From an uncultured bacterium (GTDB lineage: Bacteria; Cyanobacteriota; Vampirovibrionia; Gastranaerophilales; Gastranaerophilaceae): DNA of 64,000 nucleotides. Shown piece after piece: positions 26,020-33,788 of this stretch. The stretch spans positions 244,947 through 308,946 of the forward strand of contig CACWLL010000001.1 of NCBI GenBank assembly GCA_902761735.1, written 5' to 3'. A program made the translations under genes and the position numbers. The first letter of the stretch is position 1, and each line of letters opens with the position of its first letter. The notes beneath the pieces are model-generated. The model worked only from the letters and a program-made list of their open reading frames with translations, was not told the DNA's origin and did not search any database.

Positions 26020-26808
26020 TTAAGGCAACAATAATAAACTTAACCAAATAAATAACATGCCGGAAATAATTCCGACCATTGACAAATGCCAATCTCCAAA
26101 CTCTTTTGCAAGCGGCAACAATGTATCAAAAGATATATAAATCATTATACCTGCAACCGCAGCCATAGCGGCTCCTATTAGAATTTGAGGCATAAAGAAA
26201 TGAATAAGAAACATACCTATAACCGCGCCTATAGGTTCACTTATACCGGATAATGCGGCATATAAAGATGCATATCTTTTCTTTCCTGTTGCGTGATAAA
26301 TCGGCAATGCAACAGCAATACCTTCTGGAATATTATGTATTGCAATAGCTAAACCTATAGATAACCCCAACGTTATATCATGCGATGCTGATAGAAATGT
26401 TGCCATACCCTCAGGAAAATTATGAACAAATATCGCTGCAGCCGTAAATAATCCCGCTTTTTTCATTTTATGATTTGCAGAATGACTATCAGGATTTAAC
26501 AGTTCTTCTTCATCAATATGATCCGGCATAAAATAATCTATTGCAACAGCAATTCCTATCCCGATAATAAAACCGGCATATACTATCCATTCACAACTGT
26601 TTGGAAAATTTTGAGCAAGCATTAATCTTGCTTCGGGAATAATATCTTTAAAGGATATCAAAATCATTACACCTGCTGAAAACCCTAATCCGACTGAAAG
26701 AGCTCTAAAATTATCTTTTTTAAAAACAAAAGCAAATACTGAACCTATTGCAGTCGCAAGACCGGCAAAAAAGGTTATTAATAAGGCTATTCCATAATTA
26801 TGGGACAT
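26020..26808 (-). CDS. ZIP-family metal transporter, ZupT-like
   Basis: 262 residues with eight hydrophobic helices. The metal-binding motifs of the ZIP family are intact: H-N-F-P-E-G-M-A in helix IV and H-N-I-P-E-G-I-A in helix V, plus a histidine- and acid-containing loop before them (D-H-I-D-E-E-E). It probably imports zinc and perhaps other divalent metals. The G-I-S-E-P-I-G-A segment is typical of ZupT. A GAAAGG site lies 12 bases upstream of the ATG, farther than usual. Confidence 0.9.
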   Translation of the reverse strand: MSHNYGIALLITFFAGLATAIGSVFAFVFKKDNFRALSVGLGFSAGVMILISFKDIIPEARLMLAQNFPNSCEWIVYAGFIIGIGIAVAIDYFMPDHIDEEELLNPDSHSANHKMKKAGLFTAAAIFVHNFPEGMATFLSASHDITLGLSIGLAIAIHNIPEGIAVALPIYHATGKKRYASLYAALSGISEPIGAVIGMFLIHFFMPQILIGAAMAAVAGIMIYISFDTLLPLAKEFGDWHLSMVGIISGMLFIWLSLLLLP

Positions 26809-26877
26809 CAGCAGTGAAATCCTTTCATATTACATAGATATTTTATCATAAAAAATTTTATCCGCAAGGAAAATAAG

Positions 26878-27702
26878 TTACTCTTTTACGCCACCCTGCA
26901 TTATGTCGTTTATAAAATATTTTTTCCCCAACAGAAAGACCCCGATAACAGGAATTGTACAAATAACCGAACAAGCAAGCAACTCTCCCCATAATGTTAT
27001 TTCTCGGAAACTACCCTTAAAAATAGCGAGCCCGACCGGAAGTGTCCTCATTGATTCGGAATTAGTAACTATCAACGGCCACATAAAGCTGTTCCAAGCC
27101 GAAACAAAAGTAAACAAGGCTAATGTTACAACCGTAGGTAAAGCTAACGGCATTGCAATTTTAAAAAATCCTTGAAATAAATTGCACCCGTCAATTTTTG
27201 CAGCTTCCTCCAAATCTTTAGGATAACTCAAAAAATATTGCCGCATTAAAAATACTCCAAAACCACCAAATAATCCCGGAAGAATTAATGCCGAATATGT
27301 ATCGATTAAATGAAATTCTCTCATTATAAAAAATAGCGGAATGATATTTACCTGCGGCGGAATAAGCATTGTTATTAATATCAGAAGGAATAAAAAATCT
27401 CTTCCTCTAAACTTAAATCTTGCAAACGCATAACCGGCAAGAGAAGCAAATAAAACCTGACCTACGGTTGTTACGGTTGCAACAATGAGACTATTTAAGA
27501 AATATCTTGAAAGCGGTATTTGTTCAAAAACGTGCTTGTAATTTTCTACGGTTAAACCCGTATAAAAAACATTTCCGGCTTGAGAAAATATCGCATCATT
27601 TTTTACAAATGACAAGTTTACCATTACTAAAAACGGATATAACATGCTCAAAGCAATAAATATTAAGATTAAATATCCTACAAAAATTCTAAACTTTCTC
27701 AT
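26878..27702 (-). CDS. Carbohydrate ABC transporter permease, MalG-like (lone)
   Basis: 274 residues with six hydrophobic helices and the EAA loop E-A-A-K-I-D-G-C-N-L-F-Q-G-F that docks the ATPase, as in MalG/UgpE-type sugar permeases. The substrate-binding protein, the MalF-type permease and the ATPase are not adjacent; the gene is flanked by a ZIP transporter and a divergent thioredoxin gene. ATG at 27702 is preferred over TTG at 27708. A TAAAAT box (27709-27714) ends six bases before it, with no ribosome binding site. Confidence 0.87.
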   Translation of the reverse strand: MRKFRIFVGYLILIFIALSMLYPFLVMVNLSFVKNDAIFSQAGNVFYTGLTVENYKHVFEQIPLSRYFLNSLIVATVTTVGQVLFASLAGYAFARFKFRGRDFLFLLILITMLIPPQVNIIPLFFIMREFHLIDTYSALILPGLFGGFGVFLMRQYFLSYPKDLEEAAKIDGCNLFQGFFKIAMPLALPTVVTLALFTFVSAWNSFMWPLIVTNSESMRTLPVGLAIFKGSFREITLWGELLACSVICTIPVIGVFLLGKKYFINDIMQGGVKE

Positions 27703-27819
27703 ATACAAATTTTACTATAAAAATATAATTTACTATTTATAAAGAACTATCTCTACATGGAGAATTGAGTTTTAAAAGTTTTATTTTATGATAAAATTGC
27801 AAGTGTTAAGGAGATTGTA

Positions 27820-28212
27820 ATGAAAAAAAATCTGATTATTATTTTACTAATATTTTTAATTCCTGTAGCGATATATACACTATTAGGACATTTTACCGGT
27901 TCGGATATGGCCAGCGCGGACACAAAGACAACCCGCCCGCAAATTATTAAATTTACTTCAACAATGTGCCTTGATTGTCAAACAATGACAAAAATAATGA
28001 AAGAACTTTATCCGCAATACCAAGACCGTATTGACCTTGTGGAAATTAACGTTCAAGACGGAAACAAGAAAAATGACAGTTGGATAAAAAAATATAACGT
28101 AAATCTTGTTCCAACAATAATTCTTATAAATTCCAACGGGAATGAAGTAAAACGCATTGAGGGTGCAATTGAAAAAGATAAAATGGATAAGTGCTTAAAG
28201 GAATTAAAGTAA
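27820..28212 (+). CDS. Membrane-anchored thioredoxin-like protein
   Basis: 130 residues. A hydrophobic N-terminal helix (residues 4-24) anchors or exports a thioredoxin fold with active site C-L-D-C (Cys50 and Cys53), followed by the strand D-L-V-E-I-N-V and the cis-Pro segment N-L-V-P-T-I-I-L-I. It probably exchanges electrons with the CcdA-like protein encoded one base downstream, acting in the periplasm on protein disulfides or haemoprotein assembly. GGAG lies seven bases before the ATG. Confidence 0.85.
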   Translation: MKKNLIIILLIFLIPVAIYTLLGHFTGSDMASADTKTTRPQIIKFTSTMCLDCQTMTKIMKELYPQYQDRIDLVEINVQDGNKKNDSWIKKYNVNLVPTIILINSNGNEVKRIEGAIEKDKMDKCLKELK

Positions 28213-28213
28213 T

Positions 28214-28924
28214 ATGTTAGACTTTACTAATTTATTTAATTCCGGAACAAATATTTCTTTGCTTTATTTATTATCTTTTTTGGGCGGACTAATAGCATCC
28301 GTGTCCCCTTGTTCTATCTCTATGCTGCCTATTATTATTGGCTATATAGGCGGATATTCGGAAGAAAAGCCAAAAACTACTTTTATCCAAATGATGTTCT
28401 TTATTTTGGGTTCGGCTATTGTATTTTCTGTTATAGGACTAATTTGTGCAATAACCGGTAAAGTGTTTGTTGCTTTTGCAGGCGGATATTTTGCACTCAT
28501 TATGGCAAGTTTAATAATGGTTATGGGATTAAAATTAGTAGGATTACTTGATTTTGAATTTCCTGTTTTAATAAAAGAAATACCTAAAAATAACGGAACG
28601 AACATGTGCTTGTATCCTCTGTTATTAGGCGGGATTTTTGCACTCGTAGGAACTCCTTGCTCAACACCGATACTTGCCTCTATTATGGCTTTTGCTTCGT
28701 TATCGGCGAGTATAGTTCAAGCAATTGTTATGTTATTCTTATTTTCAATCGGGCAAGGTTTAATTCTTGTAGCAGCAGGAGTTATTACCTCAAAAGTAAA
28801 AAATATGAGCAATTTTTACAAATTTTCCGACAGCTTATTGAAATTAAGCGGGCTTTTATTAATCGTCACCGCTATATTTATTTTTTATAAGATTTTTTAT
28901 CCGTTGCTTGTAAAATTCTTCTGA
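28214..28924 (+). CDS. CcdA/DsbD-type transmembrane electron carrier
   Basis: 236 residues with six hydrophobic helices. The two redox Cys of the CcdA family are present: S-P-C-S-I-S-M-L-P (Cys33) and G-T-P-C-S-T-P (Cys149). It would pass reducing equivalents from cytoplasmic thioredoxin across the membrane to the thioredoxin-like protein encoded just upstream. The two genes are separated by a single base. Confidence 0.88.
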   Translation: MLDFTNLFNSGTNISLLYLLSFLGGLIASVSPCSISMLPIIIGYIGGYSEEKPKTTFIQMMFFILGSAIVFSVIGLICAITGKVFVAFAGGYFALIMASLIMVMGLKLVGLLDFEFPVLIKEIPKNNGTNMCLYPLLLGGIFALVGTPCSTPILASIMAFASLSASIVQAIVMLFLFSIGQGLILVAAGVITSKVKNMSNFYKFSDSLLKLSGLLLIVTAIFIFYKIFYPLLVKFF

Positions 28925-28970
28925 TTGTTGTATCATGATTAAGGATTATTAGGATATGTGGAGAAAATAA

Positions 28971-29432
28971 ATGAACAGTTTTGAGGGACAATTAGTAGCA
29001 GGCGACGAAAAATATTGTATTATACTTTCTCGTTTTAATGATTTTATAGGTTCAAAACTTCTTGCAGGCGCCGTAGATGAACTCAGACGCCACGGCGTAC
29101 AAACAGAAAACGTTGATATTGTCCGAGTTCCCGGAGCATTTGAAATCCCTCTTATGGCTCTAAAATGTGCAAAAACCGGAAAATATGCCGCAATAATTAC
29201 ACTGGGGGCAATCATAAAAGGGGCAACTGCACACTTTGATTACGTTAGTGCCGAATTATCAAAGGGAATTGCAAATGTAAGCTTACAAACGGAAGTTCCT
29301 GTTATATTCGGAGTATTAACAACCGATAATATTGAGCAAGCTATTGAAAGAGCCGGTACAAAAGCAGGAAATAAAGGTTCCGATGCGGCAAAATCCGCTA
29401 TTGAAATGGCAAATTTAATTAAACAATTTTAA
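28971..29432 (+). CDS. ribH: 6,7-dimethyl-8-ribityllumazine synthase
   Basis: 153 residues, the normal length for RibH, which condenses 5-amino-6-ribitylamino-uracil with 3,4-dihydroxy-2-butanone 4-phosphate in riboflavin synthesis. Conserved segments are S-R-F-N-D-F-I near residue 20, [23 protein letters not shown] near residue 79 and [15 protein letters not shown]. The other rib genes are not in the window and no FMN riboswitch is seen upstream. A GGAG site precedes the ATG. Confidence 0.95.
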   Translation: MNSFEGQLVAGDEKYCIILSRFNDFIGSKLLAGAVDELRRHGVQTENVDIVRVPGAFEIPLMALKCAKTGKYAAIITLGAIIKGATAHFDYVSAELSKGIANVSLQTEVPVIFGVLTTDNIEQAIERAGTKAGNKGSDAAKSAIEMANLIKQF

Positions 29433-29493
29433 TAATATAATTAAAAATTAAGCTTTTCCGACGAGTTGTCCTATATGGTGAAAGGAGTTATGT

Positions 29494-30387
29494 ATGAGCG
29501 AAGTAATCACAGAATACAGAAATGAAAATACAAAAGATATTGATCTTTTACCGACCCTTGAAATGGTCAGAAAAATGAATAATGAAGACAAACTCGTCGC
29601 ACTTGCGGTAGAAGATGCCTCTGAAGATATTGCTGCAGCTATCGATATGATTGCAAAACAATTTTTAAAAGGCGGAAGATTAATTTATTTTGGAGCAGGT
29701 ACTTCCGGCAGATTGGGTATTTTGGATGCTTCAGAGTGCCCTCCAACCTTCAGCGTTCCTACTGATATGGTGCAGGGTATAATAGCCGGTGGAGAAGCCG
29801 CATTAAGGACTTCCGTTGAAGGGGCAGAGGATAATTTTGAAGCCGGAAAGCAAGATGCCTCAATATTAAAAGAGAATGATGTGGCGGTTGTAATCTCAGC
29901 AAGCGGTAATCCAAAATATCTTTTGGGTGTTTTAGAAAAAGCTGATGAAATTAATTGCAAAACTATTGGAATAACTTGTAACTCAAGAGGCAGAATTGCA
30001 GAAGAAGCAGGTCTTGTGATTTGTGTTGAAGTCGGTCCTGAAGTAATCGCCGGTTCCAGCAGATTAAAAGCAGGTACGGCTCAGAAAATGATTTTGAATA
30101 TGCTTACCACAGGCTCTATGATAAAAATTGGCAAAACGTACGAAAACTTTATGATAGACCTGCAGGCCGTAAATGAAAAATTGAAAGACAGAGCAATAAG
30201 AATCGTTGCCCAAATAACAGGAGCACAGCACAGCGAAGCCCTTGCTTCCTTATTGAAATGCAATTGGGAAATTAAAACCGCAATCGTTATGATTGAAACC
30301 GGAGCAGATGTTGAAACTGCAAGATTGGAACTAAAAAAACATGGCGGCGTTTTAAGAAAGCTTTTGCAAAAAAATCTTGCGGTATAG
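29494..30387 (+). CDS. murQ: N-acetylmuramic acid 6-phosphate etherase
   Basis: 297 residues. MurQ cleaves the lactyl ether of MurNAc-6-phosphate to give GlcNAc-6-phosphate in cell-wall recycling. The SIS-domain phosphosugar site is visible as F-G-A-G-T-S-G-R-L-G-I-L-D-A-S-E-C-P-P-T, followed by I-I-A-G-G-E-A-A-L. The second half has V-I-S-A-S-G-N-P and a conserved V-E-V-G-P-E-V-I-A-G-S-S-R-L-K-A-G-T. AAAGGAG precedes the ATG. gpsA follows after 15 bases, probably in the same transcript. Confidence 0.95.
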   Translation: MSEVITEYRNENTKDIDLLPTLEMVRKMNNEDKLVALAVEDASEDIAAAIDMIAKQFLKGGRLIYFGAGTSGRLGILDASECPPTFSVPTDMVQGIIAGGEAALRTSVEGAEDNFEAGKQDASILKENDVAVVISASGNPKYLLGVLEKADEINCKTIGITCNSRGRIAEEAGLVICVEVGPEVIAGSSRLKAGTAQKMILNMLTTGSMIKIGKTYENFMIDLQAVNEKLKDRAIRIVAQITGAQHSEALASLLKCNWEIKTAIVMIETGADVETARLELKKHGGVLRKLLQKNLAV

Positions 30388-30402
30388 AGGAGAGATAATT
30401 AA

Positions 30403-31404
30403 ATGAAATTAACAGTATTGGGTGCAGGATGTTGGGGATTAACTCTTGCGTGGCTATTATCAGATAATTTTGAAGAAGTCACGGTTTGGGGCAGGACTTG
30501 CGATATTTCGGAAGATTTAAGAATAAATAAACATACATCAAAACCCTTGGAAGTTCAGTTACAAGATAAAGTTAAAGTAACGGATAGTCTTCAAGAAGCA
30601 ATATCCGGAGCGGAAATCATCCTTTCGGTTATCGCCACAAGCGGGACTCGTGATGTATGTGAGAATTTAAAAAAAGCGGGAATTAAACCTGAACAAATTC
30701 TTGTTAACGCATCAAAAGGCATTGAACTGCCGTCATTAATGAGAATGTCAGAGGTTATAAAAGACGTACTACCGGAACAAAAATTAGTAATCTTATCCGG
30801 ACCGACTTTGGCAAAAGAAGTTCTTGCAGGGAAACCTACAGCAGCTTGTGCCGCCAGCGAGGACATGTCCGCTGCCGAATTAGTACAAAAAAAATGCTCT
30901 GTTCCGGGCAGGTTTCGCTTATATACAAACAGCGATGTAATTGGGGTTGAATTGGGCGGGAGCTTGAAGAACGTAATCGCAATCGCATCAGGTTTTGCAC
31001 ATGAAATGGGATTGGGTGACAATTGTGCAGGCACGCTGTTGACTCGAGGAATGGCAGAAATAGTTCGAGTTAGCGTAAAGTTAGGAGCTAATCCGTCAAC
31101 TTTATACGGACTTTCGGGTATGGGAGATTTAATTGCAACATGTTCAAGCCCGATGTCAAGAAATTACACCGTTGGTTCCATGTTAGGTAAAGGCAAAAAA
31201 ATTGATGACATATTAAAAGAGCTTGGTTCCGTTGCTGAGGGGGTAAAAACATCTCGTGCAATTTGCGAATTGGCTAAAAAATTAAATATTGAGGTTCCTG
31301 TTTCAAATGCTATTTATGAAGCTGTTTATACCGATATAACACCTCAAGAATTGTTGAATAAACTTATGAACAGAAAACTGAAAGAAGAAGAAAGATATAT
31401 TTAA
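30403..31404 (+). CDS. gpsA: Glycerol-3-phosphate dehydrogenase [NAD(P)+]
   Basis: 333 residues. GpsA reduces dihydroxyacetone phosphate to sn-glycerol-3-phosphate for phospholipid synthesis. The dinucleotide site is L-G-A-G-C-W-G at residue 5. The catalytic region contains N-A-S-K-G-I-E, S-G-P-T-L-A-K-E-V, the catalytic-Lys segment L-G-G-S-L-K-N-V-I-A-I-A and L-S-G-M-G-D-L-I-A-T-C. The start has GAGGAGA, and its stop overlaps the ATG of the RicT-like gene as TAATG. Confidence 0.95.
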   Translation: MKLTVLGAGCWGLTLAWLLSDNFEEVTVWGRTCDISEDLRINKHTSKPLEVQLQDKVKVTDSLQEAISGAEIILSVIATSGTRDVCENLKKAGIKPEQILVNASKGIELPSLMRMSEVIKDVLPEQKLVILSGPTLAKEVLAGKPTAACAASEDMSAAELVQKKCSVPGRFRLYTNSDVIGVELGGSLKNVIAIASGFAHEMGLGDNCAGTLLTRGMAEIVRVSVKLGANPSTLYGLSGMGDLIATCSSPMSRNYTVGSMLGKGKKIDDILKELGSVAEGVKTSRAICELAKKLNIEVPVSNAIYEAVYTDITPQELLNKLMNRKLKEEERYI

Positions 31405-32330
31405 TGAAATACGCTACAAAATACATAAAAAATACATTTTATCCGTTAAAAGTTCCTGAAACAATGACTTTGGAAGAAGGTCAGTTAGTTTTGGTACGAA
31501 CAGAAAAAGGAGAAGAAGCAGTAAAGGTTGAAATTGTAAATCAAGAAATTTCTCAAACATGGGAACAGTCCAAAACAAAACCTGAACCGCTTCCTGTATT
31601 AAGAACACTTTCTCAAAGAGATTTGCAAACTTTGGATGATATAAAAAAAGAAGAAATTGAGTCTTTCTTTAAATGCAAAGCCTTAATCGAACAACATAAG
31701 CTTGTAATGAATTTGGTTCAATGTCGAATAACCTTCGATAGAAGGAAAATAACATTTTATTACACGGCACCGGAAAGGGTAGATTTCAGATTATTACTTA
31801 AAGATTTAACACAAGTATTTACGAGAGTCCGTATCGATTTACGACATATCGGAGTAAGAGATGAGACCTCTCTTGTTGATGGTGTGGGCATTTGCGGCAG
31901 ACCCTTCTGTTGTTCATCCTTTATGAGAAAATTTGCGACTATTAATGTAAAACTGGCAAAAGATCAAGGAATGCCAATTGCTCCGGGAAAAATTTCCGGA
32001 ACATGCGGAAGACTTTTATGCTGTTTAACTTATGAATACGAAAATTATATTGATGCGGCAAAAGGGATGCCGCCTATCGGAGCAGCCGTTATGACTTCTG
32101 AAGGCCTTGGTAAGGTTTCGTCTTTGAATTTCTTAAACGGTACAGTTAATGTTAAGATGGAAGATGGTAAAACCAGAGAAGTTCCAAAATCCGATATTGA
32201 AATTGTTGATGCAGATGTCAATGTTGAAATTGATATTCAATCTATAAACAATGCGTACGGGGAAGATGCTTCCGCCCAAGATATCAAGCAACTGGAAGAT
32301 GACAAAAACAGTTCTACCGGTAACGTATAA
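31404..32330 (+). CDS. PSP1-domain protein, RicT/YaaT-like
   Basis: 308 residues of the PSP1 family; the Bacillus member YaaT/RicT acts in RNA maturation with RicA/RicF and carries an iron-sulfur ligand set. The cysteine-rich core reads G-I-C-G-R-P-F-C-C and G-T-C-G-R-L-L-C-C, spaced ~45 residues apart (residues ~165-215). Upstream is the T-Q-V-F-x-x-V-R-I-D-L-R-H-I-G-V-R-D-E segment typical of the family. The C-terminal ~40 residues are acidic. It is translationally coupled to gpsA. Confidence 0.88.
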   Translation: MKYATKYIKNTFYPLKVPETMTLEEGQLVLVRTEKGEEAVKVEIVNQEISQTWEQSKTKPEPLPVLRTLSQRDLQTLDDIKKEEIESFFKCKALIEQHKLVMNLVQCRITFDRRKITFYYTAPERVDFRLLLKDLTQVFTRVRIDLRHIGVRDETSLVDGVGICGRPFCCSSFMRKFATINVKLAKDQGMPIAPGKISGTCGRLLCCLTYEYENYIDAAKGMPPIGAAVMTSEGLGKVSSLNFLNGTVNVKMEDGKTREVPKSDIEIVDADVNVEIDIQSINNAYGEDASAQDIKQLEDDKNSSTGNV

Positions 32331-32657
32331 AAGTTTATAAGATTATTTTTGTTTTAATTTACTATCTACTTTTTCAAGAGAATTTTCTGTGATTTAAAGG
32401 ACTTTAACCAATTCTGATTGAAGGATTTCATAATGAGAGTAGAAATACTCCTCTCTATCAAGATGAGGTCTTGATGCAAGATTATTAGCTTAGAATTTTA
32501 GCTTTTTATCACCCGTATACGCTATATGTTTTTTAGTTTAAATCTTGTTATATAAAAGAATTTGAGCGGCTTATTTCCATCTGATATTACTAAACTCTTT
32601 TGTATTAAGTAGCACGAAAATAAATTTTGTTATTCAAGTATATGTTTGCAATAACTT
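32331..32657. other. Non-coding interval with two adjacent hairpins
   Basis: No convincing ORF. The notable structure is a pair of consecutive hairpins: GAGTA-GAAA-TACTC at 32437-32450, and ATCAAGA-TGAGG-TCTTGAT at 32457-32475. Neither is followed by a T-run, so they are not simple terminators. They could belong to a small RNA or to the 3' UTR of the RicT-like gene. Confidence 0.4.
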
Positions 32658-32825
32658 TTAATATTTTTCTTCAGGAATATATATAGATGAACTTTTAAGC
32701 AATTCTCTGATATGCTCATAACAACATGCCTTTCTTGTAATTTGCTGATAACTCCTTACAACAGACAAAATATCATCAACATCCATCTTTATAATTCTTC
32801 TTTTCCCTTCAATAATTCTTGCCAT
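32658..32825 (-). CDS. Small hypothetical protein (55 aa)
   Basis: A short basic protein beginning MARIIEGKRRIIKM, with a helical middle (VDDILSVVRSYQQI) and a C-C pair. The ATG at 32825 is chosen because AAAGGA lies six bases upstream; an in-frame ATG five codons earlier has no site. Good ribosome binding makes it plausible despite its size. Function unknown. Confidence 0.5.
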   Translation of the reverse strand: MARIIEGKRRIIKMDVDDILSVVRSYQQITRKACCYEHIRELLKSSSIYIPEEKY

Positions 32826-32939
32826 AAAATTTCCTTTCATAAATTTATTTACAAAAAATACTACGGAAATTTTTCATAATACTTTTACAAGATACGCAAA
32901 GTAATTTATTTTTAGAAATTATCATTTTAAAAAAGATAA

Positions 32940-32976
32940 AAAAAAGGCGTCTGACAAAATATCAGAGCGCCTTCTT
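32940..32976 (-). terminator. Terminator of the OmpH/Skp gene
   Basis: On the minus strand, an AAGGCGCTCTGA arm pairs with TCAGACGCCTT with one mismatch and is followed by a T-run. Confidence 0.85.
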
Positions 32977-32993
32977 TATATTACAAATAAAAA

Positions 32994-33518
32994 TTATTTC
33001 TTTTTCTTATTTGCAGATTTAGCTGAAGACTTAGATGAAGTTGTCTTTATAGCTGCAACTTTAGCTTTCAACGGGTCAGTGATATCTTCACCGCCATATA
33101 AAACTACATCTTTTGCAATAACTAAATCATAACCGTTAAGAGTTGCCTGTTCTCTAACTGCATTAAGAATGTTTAACTGAATGTCTTGCATTTTTGTATT
33201 GTAAACATTAGCATAAGCTTCTCTTTTTTGGTTTAACTCTTTAGTATATTTTTCTTCTAAAGATTTTTTCTTGTCTGCATCAGATGTAGCAGCAACGTCT
33301 TTTCTTGCCTTTTCGATGAAAGACATGATTTCTTCTGCTTTCGCTTGGTTTTCTTTCTTTAATTGATTTACCTGAGAAGATGATGCTACTACTTGTTGGA
33401 TATCAACAACCGCTACTTTATAATTACCCAAAGAATCAGATAATGCCGAATTGTTCACACTCATACCGATAGCAAATGCTGCAGCCACTACTGTAAATAA
33501 TTTTAAGTTTTTATTCAT
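32994..33518 (-). CDS. OmpH/Skp-family periplasmic chaperone
   Basis: 174 residues with a signal peptide (NKNLKLFTVVAAAFAIGMS). The Skp core begins K-V-A-V-V-D-I-Q-Q-V-V and continues as a long charged coiled-coil hairpin (residues ~45-125) to the conserved Y-D-L-V-I-A-K-D-V-V strand. The tail is Ser/Lys-rich. Skp-like proteins hold unfolded outer-membrane proteins in the periplasm; the divergent gene 271 bases away encodes an outer-membrane TpsB barrel. A GGAGGG site precedes the ATG. Confidence 0.88.
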   Translation of the reverse strand: MNKNLKLFTVVAAAFAIGMSVNNSALSDSLGNYKVAVVDIQQVVASSSQVNQLKKENQAKAEEIMSFIEKARKDVAATSDADKKKSLEEKYTKELNQKREAYANVYNTKMQDIQLNILNAVREQATLNGYDLVIAKDVVLYGGEDITDPLKAKVAAIKTTSSKSSAKSANKKKK

Positions 33519-33613
33519 GTTCCCTCCTTTAACTTCCTACCTATATTTATACATTAAACGGATGAATTTTTACAAATATTATACCCTATAAATGTGAACT
33601 TTTTATAAGTTTC

Positions 33614-33642
33614 TTTACAAGGTCACTATTGTACTATATAAT
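33614..33642 (+). promoter_or_regulatory. Promoter of the TpsB gene
   Basis: TTTACA (33614-33619), a 17-base spacer and a perfect TATAAT (33637-33642). The predicted leader is about 140 bases before the ATG at 33789, long enough to hold regulatory structure. Confidence 0.7.
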
Positions 33643-33788
33643 AATAACAGCTAAAGACGAGAATTTGCTATTTTGTGAATTTTTGTAAAAAAAACGCAAC
33701 AAAAATATAAGAACTGTTTTTAATAGTTTATTAAGTAACAAAATGGTAGTAGAGAAAATATGATTAATTACTAAATTGAAGGTGCGTA

